DNA from: Dehalococcoidia bacterium
Lineage (GTDB): Bacteria; Chloroflexota; Dehalococcoidia; Dehalococcoidales; JAUXAE01
DNA: 11,807 nucleotides
Assembly (NCBI GenBank): GCA_030665535.1
Contig: DAOUZU010000020.1
Coordinates: forward strand, 1 to 11,807
Direction of reading: 5' to 3'
Below, one piece after another: positions 1-6,127 of the stretch (its first letter is position 1; each line of letters begins with the position of its first letter). A program made the position numbers and the translations under genes. The notes beneath the pieces are model-generated. The model was not told the DNA's origin. It was given only the letters and a program-made list of their open reading frames with translations, and made no database searches.

Positions 1-108
1 AACCCACACCGCTTGGCCCACCGCCAGCTTCAGGCCATCGGGGATTGAATAGCTGAAGGTGTGGCGCTGGGCGGCTGGTGAATTGACGCTTACCTCGGCA
101 TAAGGCAA
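1..108 (-). CDS. priA: Primosomal protein PriA (replication restart helicase), N-terminal fragment
   Basis: Read leftward from a TTG at 108, the frame gives MPYAEVSVNSPAAQRHTFSY and continues ...SIPDGLKLAVGQAVWV to the window edge, 36 codons in all. This matches the N-terminal 3'-end-binding domain of PriA, which begins with an Ala-x-Val strand, an R-x-T/F-x-Y stretch and a 'G-x-x-V-x-V' segment leading to PFG. PriA is a superfamily 2 helicase that reloads the replisome at stalled forks. TTG is chosen because a TAG at 114-112 closes the frame upstream and no ATG or GTG follows in the next codons. The only G-rich stretch upstream (a GGGG run inside the palindrome at 114-128) is a poor Shine-Dalgarno. 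The gene lies 41 nt after rplS and is probably co-transcribed with it. The helicase and zinc-binding domains lie outside the window. The call rests on a short stretch, but its fit is specific. Confidence 0.75.
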   Translation of the reverse strand, partial: MPYAEVSVNSPAAQRHTFSYSIPDGLKLAVGQAVWV

Positions 109-113
109 AGGCT

Positions 114-128
114 ATACCCCGGGGGTAT
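114..128. repeat. Short palindrome just upstream of priA
   Basis: ATACCCC is followed, after one central base, by GGGGTAT. As RNA it could fold as ATACCC/GGGTAT with a 3-nt loop. No T-run follows on either strand, so it is a poor terminator. It lies 6 nt upstream of the priA TTG on the minus strand and contains the only G-rich stretch that could serve as its ribosome binding site, so folding could dampen priA translation. That role is inference. Confidence 0.35.
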
Positions 129-149
129 TAAGGCTCAGGATGGCCTCGG

Positions 150-488
150 CTAGGTCTTTTCCTTAATGCGGGCCGCTTTACCACTTCGCTCGCGCAGGTA
201 ATAAAGCCTGGCCCGGCGCACCCGGCCGCGGCGAACTATCTGTACCTTATCCACCAGCGGCGAAGCCGTCGGGAAGGTGCGCTCGACGCCGATACCGTGG
301 CTCACCCGCCGGATGGTAAAGCTGCCGCCATCGGCGCCACGGCGCAGCTTGAGGACTACCCCCTGAAATACCTGGAGGCGTTCCTTGCCGCCCTCCACGA
401 TTTTGCTGCTGACCTTAACCGTATCGCCGGGGGACATGTCCGGTATATTGGGGTTCTCTTTAACGGGCAGTAACTGGGCCATATTCAT
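150..488 (-). CDS. rplS: 50S ribosomal protein L19
   Basis: This is a 112-residue protein, the usual L19 size. Landmarks are 'PGDTVKV' near residue 20, '[16 protein letters not shown]' around 36-51, '[18 protein letters not shown]' around 56-73, and the basic '[23 protein letters not shown]' C-terminus, all typical of the family. L19 sits at the 30S-50S interface of the ribosome. The ATG at 488 is preceded by GAGGAG about 12 nt upstream; the second ATG, two codons later, would be farther from it. The gene follows trmD by 47 nt in the same direction. This is the common trmD-rplS pairing, but rpsP and rimM, which often precede trmD, are not upstream here because the divergent mraZ promoter region occupies that position. 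Confidence 0.97.
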   Translation of the reverse strand: MNMAQLLPVKENPNIPDMSPGDTVKVSSKIVEGGKERLQVFQGVVLKLRRGADGGSFTIRRVSHGIGVERTFPTASPLVDKVQIVRRGRVRRARLYYLRERSGKAARIKEKT

Positions 489-535
489 TTTCTGGATAAT
501 CTCCTCTGCCTTAGTAAATCATAAAAGACGGTTGT

Positions 536-1285
536 TTAGCAAGTGTCCTCTTTCCTAAGCCTCTCCGCCAGCCGACCCTCTCTCTGAGTAAGCTCGGCGT
601 TTTCCAGAAGCTCGGGGCGGCGCCTGGCGGTGCGGCTGACAGCCTGCTCCCGGCGCCAGGCGGTTATGCGGGCGTGGTCTCCGGATAGGAGCACCTCCGG
701 CACTTCCCAGTTGCGGTAGCGGGCCGGCCGGGTGTACTGCGGGAACTGGAGCAGTCCGGAGGTATGGGAGCCGCCCAGCGTGGATGCCTCCCTGCCCAGG
801 ACACCGGGCAACAGACGCACTACAGCGTCGATAACTACAATGGCCGCCGGCTCGCCGCCGCTTAGGACATAGTCGCCGATACTTATCTCGTCGGTGGCCA
901 GGTGCTGGCGCACCCTCTCATCGACGCCTTCGTAGTGGCCGCAGATGAGGACCAAGCGCTTTTTTCCGGCTAGCTCTTCGGCTATCTGCTGGTTGAAGGG
1001 GCGGCCCTGCGGTGTCAGCAGGATGACGGGCGGGCTGGCCTCCGCCTCTGGCCTATCCTTATTAACGGCCTCTACCGCCTCGAAGATAGGCTCCGGCTTG
1101 AGCACCATGCCACCGCCGCCGCCGAAGGGGTAGTCGTCGGTGATGTGGTGCTTGTCATGGGTGTAATCGCGGATGTTGTGCAGGCGCACCTCAACCAGGC
1201 CGCCGCTAACCGCCCGGTTGAAGATACCGGTGTCAAAAGGGCCGTTAAACATATCGGGGAAAAGGGTCAGGATGTCAATTATCAC
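536..1285 (-). CDS. trmD: tRNA (guanine-N1-)-methyltransferase TrmD with altered catalytic loop
   Basis: TrmD makes m1G37 in tRNAs from S-adenosylmethionine and so prevents +1 frameshifting. Family landmarks (numbered from the GTG at 1285): '[11 protein letters not shown]' at 3-13, '[15 protein letters not shown]' at 52-66, '[10 protein letters not shown]' at 90-99, '[11 protein letters not shown]' at 114-124 and the trefoil-knot segment '[30 protein letters not shown]' at 135-164, then '[11 protein letters not shown]'. The GTG at 1285 starts at the conserved 'IIDILTLFP' and gives 249 residues. An ATG at 1306 or a TTG at 1321 would add 7 or 12 residues; none has a convincing Shine-Dalgarno. 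Oddities: the position matching E. coli Asp169, the proposed general base, is Gly (GGC, 772-770); Asp177 is replaced by Gln; and the usual GGELPA is GGEPAA. Arg154 is kept. Identity as TrmD is firm; full activity is not. Confidence 0.93.
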   Translation of the reverse strand: MIIDILTLFPDMFNGPFDTGIFNRAVSGGLVEVRLHNIRDYTHDKHHITDDYPFGGGGGMVLKPEPIFEAVEAVNKDRPEAEASPPVILLTPQGRPFNQQIAEELAGKKRLVLICGHYEGVDERVRQHLATDEISIGDYVLSGGEPAAIVVIDAVVRLLPGVLGREASTLGGSHTSGLLQFPQYTRPARYRNWEVPEVLLSGDHARITAWRREQAVSRTARRRPELLENAELTQREGRLAERLRKEDTC

Positions 1286-1327
1286 GGGCCTGATTCTACC
1301 ATACATCCCCGTGGCGGCCAACGCGGG

Positions 1328-1333
1328 ATCATA
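1328..1333 (-). promoter_or_regulatory. Possible -10 element for trmD-rplS-priA
   Basis: Read leftward, the region contains TATATGAT, giving a TATGAT hexamer close to the -10 consensus, about 43 nt before the GTG start of trmD. No good -35 lies 16-18 nt upstream on the minus strand, so this is a weak candidate. It is reported because the leftward operon needs a promoter between trmD and the divergent mraZ promoter. Confidence 0.3.
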
Positions 1334-1393
1334 TAGGAAAAAACTTTAGTACTGCTCAGGCGTGAAAGGCTGTTTTTTGGCTAAAAAAAGTTA

Positions 1394-1422
1394 TTGACAA
1401 AGGGTAAATCGGACCGTAGAAT
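1394..1422 (+). promoter_or_regulatory. Sigma-70 promoter of the mraZ division cluster
   Basis: The -35 is a perfect TTGACA (1394-1399), followed by a 17-nt spacer and the -10 TAGAAT (1417-1422), one mismatch from consensus. A run of seven A (1383-1389) lies just upstream of the -35, where an UP element would sit. Transcription should start near 1429, about 22 nt before the mraZ ATG. The last base of the -10 is the first base of the first MraZ box. Confidence 0.85.
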
Positions 1423-1446
1423 GGGAAGACGTGGGAAAAAGTGGTA
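1422..1446 (+). promoter_or_regulatory. Three tandem MraZ boxes (autoregulatory operator)
   Basis: TGGGA at 1422-1426, TGGGA at 1432-1436 and TGGTA at 1442-1446 start exactly 10 bp apart, so they lie on one face of the helix. E. coli MraZ binds TGGG direct repeats with 5-nt spacers ahead of its own gene, and related GTGG-type repeats are known elsewhere. Here the array runs from the -10 to just before the start codon, so bound MraZ would block promoter clearance. The third copy has TGGT instead of TGGG and overlaps the weak ribosome binding region. Confidence 0.75.
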
Positions 1447-1450
1447 GAAA

Positions 1451-1879
1451 ATGATGTTTTTTGGTGAATTTGAATATAAGCTAGACGAAAAGGGACGGCT
1501 GCCCCTGCCGCCCCGGTTCAGGCGGTATCTTAAGGACGGCGTTGTACTTATACCCGGGCCCGAGAAGTGCATCACCGTCTATCCACTGGCAGAGTGGAAA
1601 AAAGTAGCCGATACCCTGACCACCGGTTCCCTGGCGCCCAGCAAAATGAGGACGCTCAACCGGGCCCTGTTTGCCACCGCCTTCCACATGGTCATAGATA
1701 GCGCCGGCCGCATCAGTCTGCCGGCGCCGCTGCGTGATTTCGCCGGTATTTATGACGAGGCAATCGTCGCCGGCGTCAACAAGAACATGGAGCTTTGGAG
1801 TCCGGATGAGTGGGCTGTAGAGAAGGCCTCGAGCCAGGTACAGGCCTGGCAGATTATAGAAAGCCTGGAACAAAAATAG
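1451..1879 (+). CDS. mraZ: Transcriptional regulator MraZ
   Basis: MraZ is an AbrB-like DNA-binding protein that usually forms a ring-shaped oligomer and represses the division cluster it heads. The 142-residue length is normal. Both signature repeats are visible: '[14 protein letters not shown]' with DEKGR at 12-16, and '[19 protein letters not shown]' with DSAGR at 83-87, each the DxxxR-type DNA-contact motif. The start is ATG-ATG at 1451/1454. The second ATG gives the common 'MFFGE' N-terminus and slightly better spacing from the weak GGTAG, so the true protein may be one residue shorter. It is the first gene of mraZ-rsmH-ftsA-ftsZ, is preceded by a strong promoter and three putative binding boxes, and its stop codon overlaps the rsmH Shine-Dalgarno. 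Confidence 0.97.
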   Translation: MMFFGEFEYKLDEKGRLPLPPRFRRYLKDGVVLIPGPEKCITVYPLAEWKKVADTLTTGSLAPSKMRTLNRALFATAFHMVIDSAGRISLPAPLRDFAGIYDEAIVAGVNKNMELWSPDEWAVEKASSQVQAWQIIESLEQK

Positions 1880-1883
1880 GAGG
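1878..1883 (+). promoter_or_regulatory. Shine-Dalgarno of rsmH, deciding a TTG start
   Basis: AGGAGG overlaps the mraZ stop codon (TAG 1877-1879). In the rsmH frame, the GTG at 1885 is too close (1 nt), the TTG at 1891 has a 7-nt spacer and the GTG at 1894 has 10 nt. TTG 1891 is therefore preferred. The overlap suggests translational coupling of rsmH to mraZ. Confidence 0.7.
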
Positions 1884-1890
1884 CGTGGAT

Positions 1891-2937
1891 TTGGTGTCGG
1901 CACCTGGTCACACCCCGGTGATGGTGGAGGAGACTATCCAGGCCCTGGCGGTCAGCCCCGGCGGCCGCTATATAGATGCAACCGTAAACGGTGGCGGCCA
2001 CGCCACCGTCATCATAGAGCATAGTTCACCCGGCGGGCAACTTCTGGGTATTGACGCCGACCCGGAAGCCATCATCGCCGCCAAGGCCAGGCTGGCCGCC
2101 TACAGCGGCTCGGTGCGGCTGGTAAATGACAACTTTGCCAATCTTGAGGCCATTTGCCTGAGGACTGATTTCTTCCCGGTGCACGGCATATTTTTTGACC
2201 TGGGCCTTTCCTCGCTCCAGCTTAGCGACAGTGGCCGTGGTTTCAGCTTTCAGCGTGAGGCCTCGCTGGATATGCGCTTCAGCCCCGGCCAGGAGCTTAC
2301 GGCGGCCGATATCGTCAACACCTTCTCCGAGGCCAGTCTGGCCCGGTTGATATGGACGTACGGTGAGGAGAAGCAGAGCCGCAGGATAGCCCGCCAGATT
2401 ATCGCCCGGCGGCCGCTCAAAACGACCTTGGAACTGGCGGCGGTGGTAGAGCAGGCCTGCGGCGGCAGGAGGGGCCGGATTCATCCGGCTACCAGGACCT
2501 TCCAGGCTCTGCGCATCGCCGTCAACCAGGAGCTGGAGAACCTGGAGGCAGCACTGCGGCAGGCGGTCAATCTGCTCGGTGCGGATGGCCGGCTGGTGGT
2601 CATCAGTTATCACTCGCTGGAAGACCGCATCGTGAAGCGGTTCATGCTCAACGAGGCCAAGGGCTGTATCTGCCCGCCGGAGAAGCTGGTCTGCGCCTGC
2701 GGCCACACGCCACGGCTGCGGCTGATCAACAGGAAGGTGGTAATCCCCTCACGAGCGGAGATTATTACCAATCCGCGCAGCCGCAGCGCCAGGATGAGGG
2801 CGGCCACCCGCATCATAAACCAGGAAGAGCTTGATGAGTCATCGGAGAGGCTATTTATTCTAGCTAGAGAGGCTGTTGGCAACGCCGGGAAACCGGCCAA
2901 CTCAGGAAGAGCGCAGCGGTCTTATTCACTATCATAA
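1891..2937 (+). CDS. rsmH: 16S rRNA (cytosine-1402-N4)-methyltransferase RsmH (MraW)
   Basis: RsmH methylates N4 of C1402 in the decoding centre of 16S rRNA with S-adenosylmethionine. Visible family features, numbered from the TTG: 'HTPVMVEE' near the N-terminus, the SAM-binding loop '[12 protein letters not shown]' at 27-38, 'LGIDADPEA' at 52-60, '[10 protein letters not shown]', '[14 protein letters not shown]', '[14 protein letters not shown]', '[15 protein letters not shown]' and the C-terminal '[15 protein letters not shown]'. The segment '[15 protein letters not shown]' carries the Cys-rich insert seen in many bacterial RsmH proteins. At 348 residues it is slightly long because of a tail after the last conserved motif. 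An open frame extends upstream to 1810, but that part overlaps mraZ and lacks family sequence, so the start at 1891 is chosen. In most bacteria ftsL follows; here the next gene is ftsA. Confidence 0.95.
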   Translation: MVSAPGHTPVMVEETIQALAVSPGGRYIDATVNGGGHATVIIEHSSPGGQLLGIDADPEAIIAAKARLAAYSGSVRLVNDNFANLEAICLRTDFFPVHGIFFDLGLSSLQLSDSGRGFSFQREASLDMRFSPGQELTAADIVNTFSEASLARLIWTYGEEKQSRRIARQIIARRPLKTTLELAAVVEQACGGRRGRIHPATRTFQALRIAVNQELENLEAALRQAVNLLGADGRLVVISYHSLEDRIVKRFMLNEAKGCICPPEKLVCACGHTPRLRLINRKVVIPSRAEIITNPRSRSARMRAATRIINQEELDESSERLFILAREAVGNAGKPANSGRAQRSYSLS

Positions 2938-2961
2938 AACAGAATACCCCCAAGACTCGAC

Positions 2962-2971
2962 GGGAGGAGGT
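2962..2971 (+). promoter_or_regulatory. Orphan strong Shine-Dalgarno between rsmH and ftsA
   Basis: GGGAGGAGGT contains GGAGGT, a near-perfect match to the anti-Shine-Dalgarno, 68 nt upstream of ftsA. It is not the ftsA ribosome binding site, which is a separate AGGAGG at 3027-3032. Two starts lie at good distance: an ATG at 2978 followed at once by TGA (a start-stop), and an overlapping GTG at 2980 that opens a 20-codon frame ending inside the ftsA start. Confidence 0.55.
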
Positions 2972-2979
2972 CAAAAAAT

Positions 2980-3042
2980 GTGATAGGTTGGGAAGTTATT
3001 AAGGGTATAAAAAAAGAAAGAACAAAAGGAGGAGACAGATGA
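2980..3042 (+). CDS. Possible 20-residue leader peptide coupled to ftsA
   Basis: From GTG 2980 the frame reads MIGWEVIKGI...GGDR (20 residues, basic in its second half) and stops at TGA 3040-3042. That stop overlaps the ftsA ATG (3039-3041) in an ATGA junction, the classical arrangement for translational coupling. An excellent Shine-Dalgarno lies 8 nt before the GTG. I recognise no family. It could be a true leader peptide or a device that delivers ribosomes to ftsA. It could also be a relic of the ftsL/ftsI/mur genes that occupy this position in other bacteria, or chance. The ATG-TGA start-stop at 2978 competes for the same ribosome binding site. Confidence 0.3.
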   Translation: MIGWEVIKGIKKERTKGGDR

Positions 3043-4259
3043 AAGACAGGATTATTGCCGCCATTGATGTAGGTACAACCAAGATATGCACCACCATCGC
3101 CGAGATCAATGAAACCGGCAGCACAAGGGTCGTCGGCGTTGGTATCGCCCCTTCCAAGGGTCTGCACAAGGGATTGGTGGTCAACATCAATGACGCCAGA
3201 GAGGCCATCCGGGAATCGGTAAAGCAGGCGGAACGGGCCAGCGACTATAAAATTGAATCGGCCTATGTCGGCGTCACCGGCCGCCACGTAAATTCAATGA
3301 ACAACCGCGGCGTTATCGCCATTACCCGCAACGACCGCCTAGTGCGCCCCGACGACCTGAGAAGGGTACTGGCCAGCGCCCAGAGCATCAAGGTTCCCAA
3401 CGACCGCAAGCTGCTCCACGTTATCCCCCGTGGCTACGCCGTTGACGGCCAGCCCGGCGTGCGAAACCCGGTGGGTATGCACGGTTTCCGCCTGGATGTG
3501 GAGACCCACATCATCACGGCGGCGGCCACCTCGGTACAGAACCTGGTAAAGTGCATCCGCAGCCTCGGCATAGAGATTGAGGACCTGGTGCTTGAGCCAC
3601 TGGCCAGTAGCGAGGCGGTTCTCACCACGGACGAGAAGCAGGTAGGTGTCATCCTCGCCGACATCGGCGGCGGCACCACCGATATCTGCATCTTCAAGGA
3701 CGGCAGCATCTGGCACACCTCCATCCTGCCGGTGGCCGGCTACCAGATCACCCGGGACGTGGCCATCGGCCTGGGGCTGCCCTTTGATGTCGCCGAGGAG
3801 ATGAAGAAACGCTACGGCTCGGTGATGCCCGTCTACGAGACCAAGATGGAGACGGCCAATCCCATATCTGAGGACGGCCACGGTGTTTCCTACCAGGATA
3901 TGTGCGATATCATCCGCGCCCGCGTTGACGAAATCCTGCGGCTGATAATGCTGGAGATGCCCCGGGCCGATTACGAGTCGCTGGTCCCGGCCGGACTGGT
4001 GCTCACCGGCGGTAGCTCCAACCTCTCCGGAATGGAGACGCTGGGGCGTGACATACTCAAGCTGCCGGTAAGAATCGGCGTACCGGCCAACATCTACGGC
4101 ATCACCGATGCCCTGCGCGACCCGGCCTACGCCACCGGCGTCGGCCTGCTGCTCTGGGGGGCCAAGAACCAGGGCAGGGGACGCTTCAGCACCGGCGGCG
4201 GCTTCTTCGGAAGGATGCGGCGGATGTTCTCCCAGTTCAAGAGCCTGTTTAGCAAGTAG
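3039..4259 (+). CDS. ftsA: Cell division protein FtsA
   Basis: FtsA is the actin-like ATPase that tethers FtsZ filaments to the membrane. The 406-residue protein has the actin-fold phosphate loops: 'AIDVGTTKI' at 8-16, 'ADIGGGTTDI' at 207-216 and the adenosine loop 'LTGGSSNLSG' at 322-331. The SHS2/1C region lies around 80-165. The C-terminus, after a Gly-rich linker (about 380-388), is 'FFGRMRRMFSQFKSLFSK', an amphipathic basic helix fitting the membrane-targeting sequence. The start ATG is preceded by AGGAGG at 3027-3032 with a 6-nt spacer. It is followed by ftsZ after 36 nt. FtsQ, normally just upstream, is absent, as are all mur genes. No feature of the sequence suggests MreB or DnaK instead. 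Confidence 0.97.
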   Translation: MKDRIIAAIDVGTTKICTTIAEINETGSTRVVGVGIAPSKGLHKGLVVNINDAREAIRESVKQAERASDYKIESAYVGVTGRHVNSMNNRGVIAITRNDRLVRPDDLRRVLASAQSIKVPNDRKLLHVIPRGYAVDGQPGVRNPVGMHGFRLDVETHIITAAATSVQNLVKCIRSLGIEIEDLVLEPLASSEAVLTTDEKQVGVILADIGGGTTDICIFKDGSIWHTSILPVAGYQITRDVAIGLGLPFDVAEEMKKRYGSVMPVYETKMETANPISEDGHGVSYQDMCDIIRARVDEILRLIMLEMPRADYESLVPAGLVLTGGSSNLSGMETLGRDILKLPVRIGVPANIYGITDALRDPAYATGVGLLLWGAKNQGRGRFSTGGGFFGRMRRMFSQFKSLFSK

Positions 4260-4295
4260 GTTAAAAAAATACCGATTAATAAAGAGGAGAATGAA

Positions 4296-5426
4296 ATGGC
4301 AAAAACGAGTTTTGTTCCTAACCCGGCTAAAATCAAGGTTTTTGGTCTGGGCGGCGGCGGCTGTAACGCCGTTACCCGCATGGTGCGGGAAGAGATCCAG
4401 GGCGTTGAATTCATCGCCATGAACACGGATGCCCAGGCACTGGCCATCACCGAGGCCCCCATACGCATCCAGCTCGGTGAGAAACTGACCCGCGGCCTCG
4501 GCGTCGGCGGCGACCACAATATGGGCCGCAAGGCAGCCGAGGAGAGCCGCGACGAGATAAGGGATATGGTCAACGGCGCTGACATGGTCTTCATCACCGG
4601 AGGCATGGGCGGCGGCACCGGCACCGGTGCGGCCTCCGTTGTGGCCGAAGAGGCCAAGAAGAGCGGCGCTCTCACCATCGCCGTGGTCACCAAGCCGTTC
4701 ACCTTTGAGGGTGCCCACCGCACCGTGGTAGCCAATGAGGGGATCACGCACCTTCTGGGTAAGGTTGATACCCTTATCATCATCCCCAACGACCGCCTGC
4801 TTGACCTGTGCGACCAGAAAACGGCCGTTGACGCCGCCTTTAAGCTGGCCGACGATGTGCTCCGGCACGGCGTCCAGGCCATCTCCGAGGTCATCACCGT
4901 CCCCGGTATGATTAACCTGGACTTTGCCGATGTCAAAGCGGTGATGAAGGACGCCGGCCCGGCCTGGATGTCCATCGGCCGCGGCAGCGGCAAGAACCGG
5001 GCTGTTGATGCCGCCAAGGAAGCTCTGGACAGCCCGCTTCTGGATGTCTCCATTGAAGGCTCCAAGGGCGTCCTCTTCAATGTCGTCGGCGGCAGTGACC
5101 TGACCCTCTTCGAGGTAAACGAGGCCGCCGAGGTCATCAAGGGAGCCGTAGACGTCGATGCCAACATAATCTTCGGCGTGGCCGCTGACCCCAACATGGG
5201 CAGCGATCTCAGGCTGACCCTGATTACCACCGGCTTCATCTCCAAGACTGGTGTGGAAGAAGAGAGCGACGACGATGAGCTTAACCAGCAGTTGCGGGGC
5301 ATAAAGAGCGAGGACGAACTGGACGTTCCCTCATTCCTGAGACGGCCGCTCTTTAGCCGGCAGCGGCAGGCGGTAACGCCAACGGACAAGGTTACCAAGG
5401 AGACATTTAAAGCTCCCTGGCATTAG
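4296..5426 (+). CDS. ftsZ: Cell division GTPase FtsZ
   Basis: FtsZ is the tubulin homologue that polymerises into the division ring. In 376 residues it shows the N-terminal 'KVFGLGGGGCNAVTRM' (14-29), the GTPase signature 'GGMGGGTGTGAA' (102-113), 'PNDRLL' (164-169) and the T7 catalytic loop 'NLDFADVKAVM' (207-217) with both aspartates. The conserved C-terminal peptide 'DVPSFLRRP' (343-351), which binds FtsA, is also present. The linker before this peptide is very short (about 20 residues), and an unusual 25-residue tail follows the peptide. The ATG at 4296 has GAGGAG at 4284-4289 with a 6-nt spacer; an out-of-frame ATG at 4291 is too close to be used. It is the last gene before a strong terminator. 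Confidence 0.98.
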   Translation: MAKTSFVPNPAKIKVFGLGGGGCNAVTRMVREEIQGVEFIAMNTDAQALAITEAPIRIQLGEKLTRGLGVGGDHNMGRKAAEESRDEIRDMVNGADMVFITGGMGGGTGTGAASVVAEEAKKSGALTIAVVTKPFTFEGAHRTVVANEGITHLLGKVDTLIIIPNDRLLDLCDQKTAVDAAFKLADDVLRHGVQAISEVITVPGMINLDFADVKAVMKDAGPAWMSIGRGSGKNRAVDAAKEALDSPLLDVSIEGSKGVLFNVVGGSDLTLFEVNEAAEVIKGAVDVDANIIFGVAADPNMGSDLRLTLITTGFISKTGVEEESDDDELNQQLRGIKSEDELDVPSFLRRPLFSRQRQAVTPTDKVTKETFKAPWH

Positions 5427-5475
5427 TCACTTAGGGCTTTTTTAAGTTGCCGGCTTAAAGGCCTTGAGACCACGT

Positions 5476-5514
5476 AAAGGCTGCAGGCTCTTCTCCCCTG
5501 CAGCCTTTATTTTG
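5476..5514 (+). terminator. Intrinsic terminator after ftsZ
   Basis: A perfect 12-bp stem, AAAGGCTGCAGG (5476-5487) with CCTGCAGCCTTT (5497-5508), encloses a 9-nt loop and is followed by ATTTTG. It lies 50 nt after the ftsZ stop and before the nrdR promoter, separating the two units. A weaker hairpin, TTTAAG/CTTAAA (5441-5459), lies just upstream. Confidence 0.88.
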
Positions 5515-5535
5515 CCTAAAAATCGGCAGGACGGC

Positions 5536-5564
5536 TTGACAGGTACTATATATAGTGGTAACCT
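5536..5564 (+). promoter_or_regulatory. Promoter of the nrdR-nrdJ unit
   Basis: A perfect -35 TTGACA (5536-5541) is followed by a 17-nt spacer and TAACCT (5559-5564), which keeps the key T-A....T of the -10. Transcription would start near 5571, about 23 nt before the nrdR start. The first NrdR box fills the spacer between the two elements. Confidence 0.65.
5543..5558. promoter_or_regulatory. NrdR box 1
   Basis: The core ACTATATATAGT (5545-5556) is a perfect 12-bp palindrome. The 16-mer matches 13 of 16 positions of the NrdR consensus acaCwAtATaTwGtgt as I know it. It sits between the -35 and -10, so bound NrdR would exclude RNA polymerase. Confidence 0.85.
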
Positions 5565-5573
5565 GCTTGAGCA

Positions 5574-5589
5574 GTACTATATGGAGTGT
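5574..5589. promoter_or_regulatory. NrdR box 2
   Basis: The core ACTATATGGAGT (5576-5587) is an imperfect copy of box 1; the 16-mer matches 12 of 16 consensus positions. It starts exactly 31 bp after box 1, three helical turns, the spacing typical of NrdR operators. Its right half contains the GGAG Shine-Dalgarno of nrdR (5583-5586), which may explain its departure from the palindrome. Confidence 0.8.
5583..5586 (+). promoter_or_regulatory. Shine-Dalgarno fixing the nrdR TTG start
   Basis: GGAG lies 7 nt before TTG 5594, which places Met directly before His-Cys-Pro-Tyr-Cys, the invariant start of NrdR. The open frame reaches back to 5555, but that part covers the operators and has no family sequence. 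Confidence 0.7.
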
Positions 5590-5593
5590 TACT

Positions 5594-6127
5594 TTGCACT
5601 GTCCCTATTGCGGCCACACGGATTCCAGGGTGATAGATTCCCGAGATGTCAACGACGGCATCCGCCGCCGCCGGCAGTGTTTGAGTTGCCAGCGGCGCTT
5701 TACCACCTATGAGCGGCTACAGCCGGGCGGAATCTTCGTCATCAAGAAAGACCGGCGGCGTGAGGAGTTTGATAAAGAGAAACTGCTTGGCGGCATCCGC
5801 AAGGCCTGTGAAAAAAGACCGCTTGAATCCGGGGCTATTGATAAACTGGCCGATGATATTGAGGCCGAGCTGTTTACTCTGGGTAAGGCGGAGGTTACCG
5901 CCGCCACCCTAGGCGATATGGTAATGGAGAAATTGAAAGCACTGGATAATATAGCCTATATCCGTTTTGCCAGCGTCTACCGCAAGTTTGCCGATATCAC
6001 CGAGCTCAAACAGGAGGTAGACAGCCTGGTTGACGGCGCTGAACAAGTTCCGGCCAGCGGCCAGCTCTCCCTGATACCGGGTGGGAAGATGGCCAGAGCC
6101 GCCGCTCAGCGGAGGAGGCGGAACTAG
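5594..6127 (+). CDS. nrdR: Transcriptional repressor NrdR
   Basis: NrdR senses ATP/dATP through an ATP-cone and represses ribonucleotide reductase genes. From the TTG the protein is 177 residues. It begins MHCPYCGHTDSRVIDSRDVN and continues to the second Cys pair in 'RRRQCLSCQRRFTTYER', completing the CxxC...CxxC zinc ribbon (residues 3-36). The ATP-cone follows ('FVIKKDRRREEFDKEKLLGGIRKACEKRP' to 'DNIAYIRFASVYRKFADI'). A roughly 25-residue tail, rich in Ala and Arg, extends beyond the usual end of the 150-160-residue family. The gene carries two NrdR boxes at its own promoter and overlaps nrdJ by one base (TAGTG), so autoregulation together with nrdJ is the natural reading. The tail contains the GGAGGAGG that serves nrdJ, which may be why it is kept. 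Confidence 0.97.
   Translation: MHCPYCGHTDSRVIDSRDVNDGIRRRRQCLSCQRRFTTYERLQPGGIFVIKKDRRREEFDKEKLLGGIRKACEKRPLESGAIDKLADDIEAELFTLGKAEVTAATLGDMVMEKLKALDNIAYIRFASVYRKFADITELKQEVDSLVDGAEQVPASGQLSLIPGGKMARAAAQRRRRN
6111..6118 (+). promoter_or_regulatory. Shine-Dalgarno of nrdJ inside the end of nrdR
   Basis: GGAGGAGG lies within the last nrdR codons, 8 nt before the GTG at 6127. It supports the long form of NrdJ and translational coupling with nrdR. Confidence 0.7.

Noticed and set aside
3339..4868. 509-codon open frame on the minus strand across ftsA and ftsZ
   Set aside because: It lies antisense to two certain genes, has low-complexity Ala/Gly/His-rich sequence without family motifs, and is expected from GC-biased third positions.
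4127..5398. 423-codon open frame on the minus strand opposite ftsZ
   Set aside because: It is Ser/Leu/Arg-rich shadow sequence with no recognisable domain, directly opposite well-conserved ftsZ codons.
5515..5593. Cobalamin riboswitch ahead of the B12-dependent reductase unit
   Set aside because: The leader is far too short and lacks a B12-box-like sequence; the space is filled by promoter and NrdR boxes.
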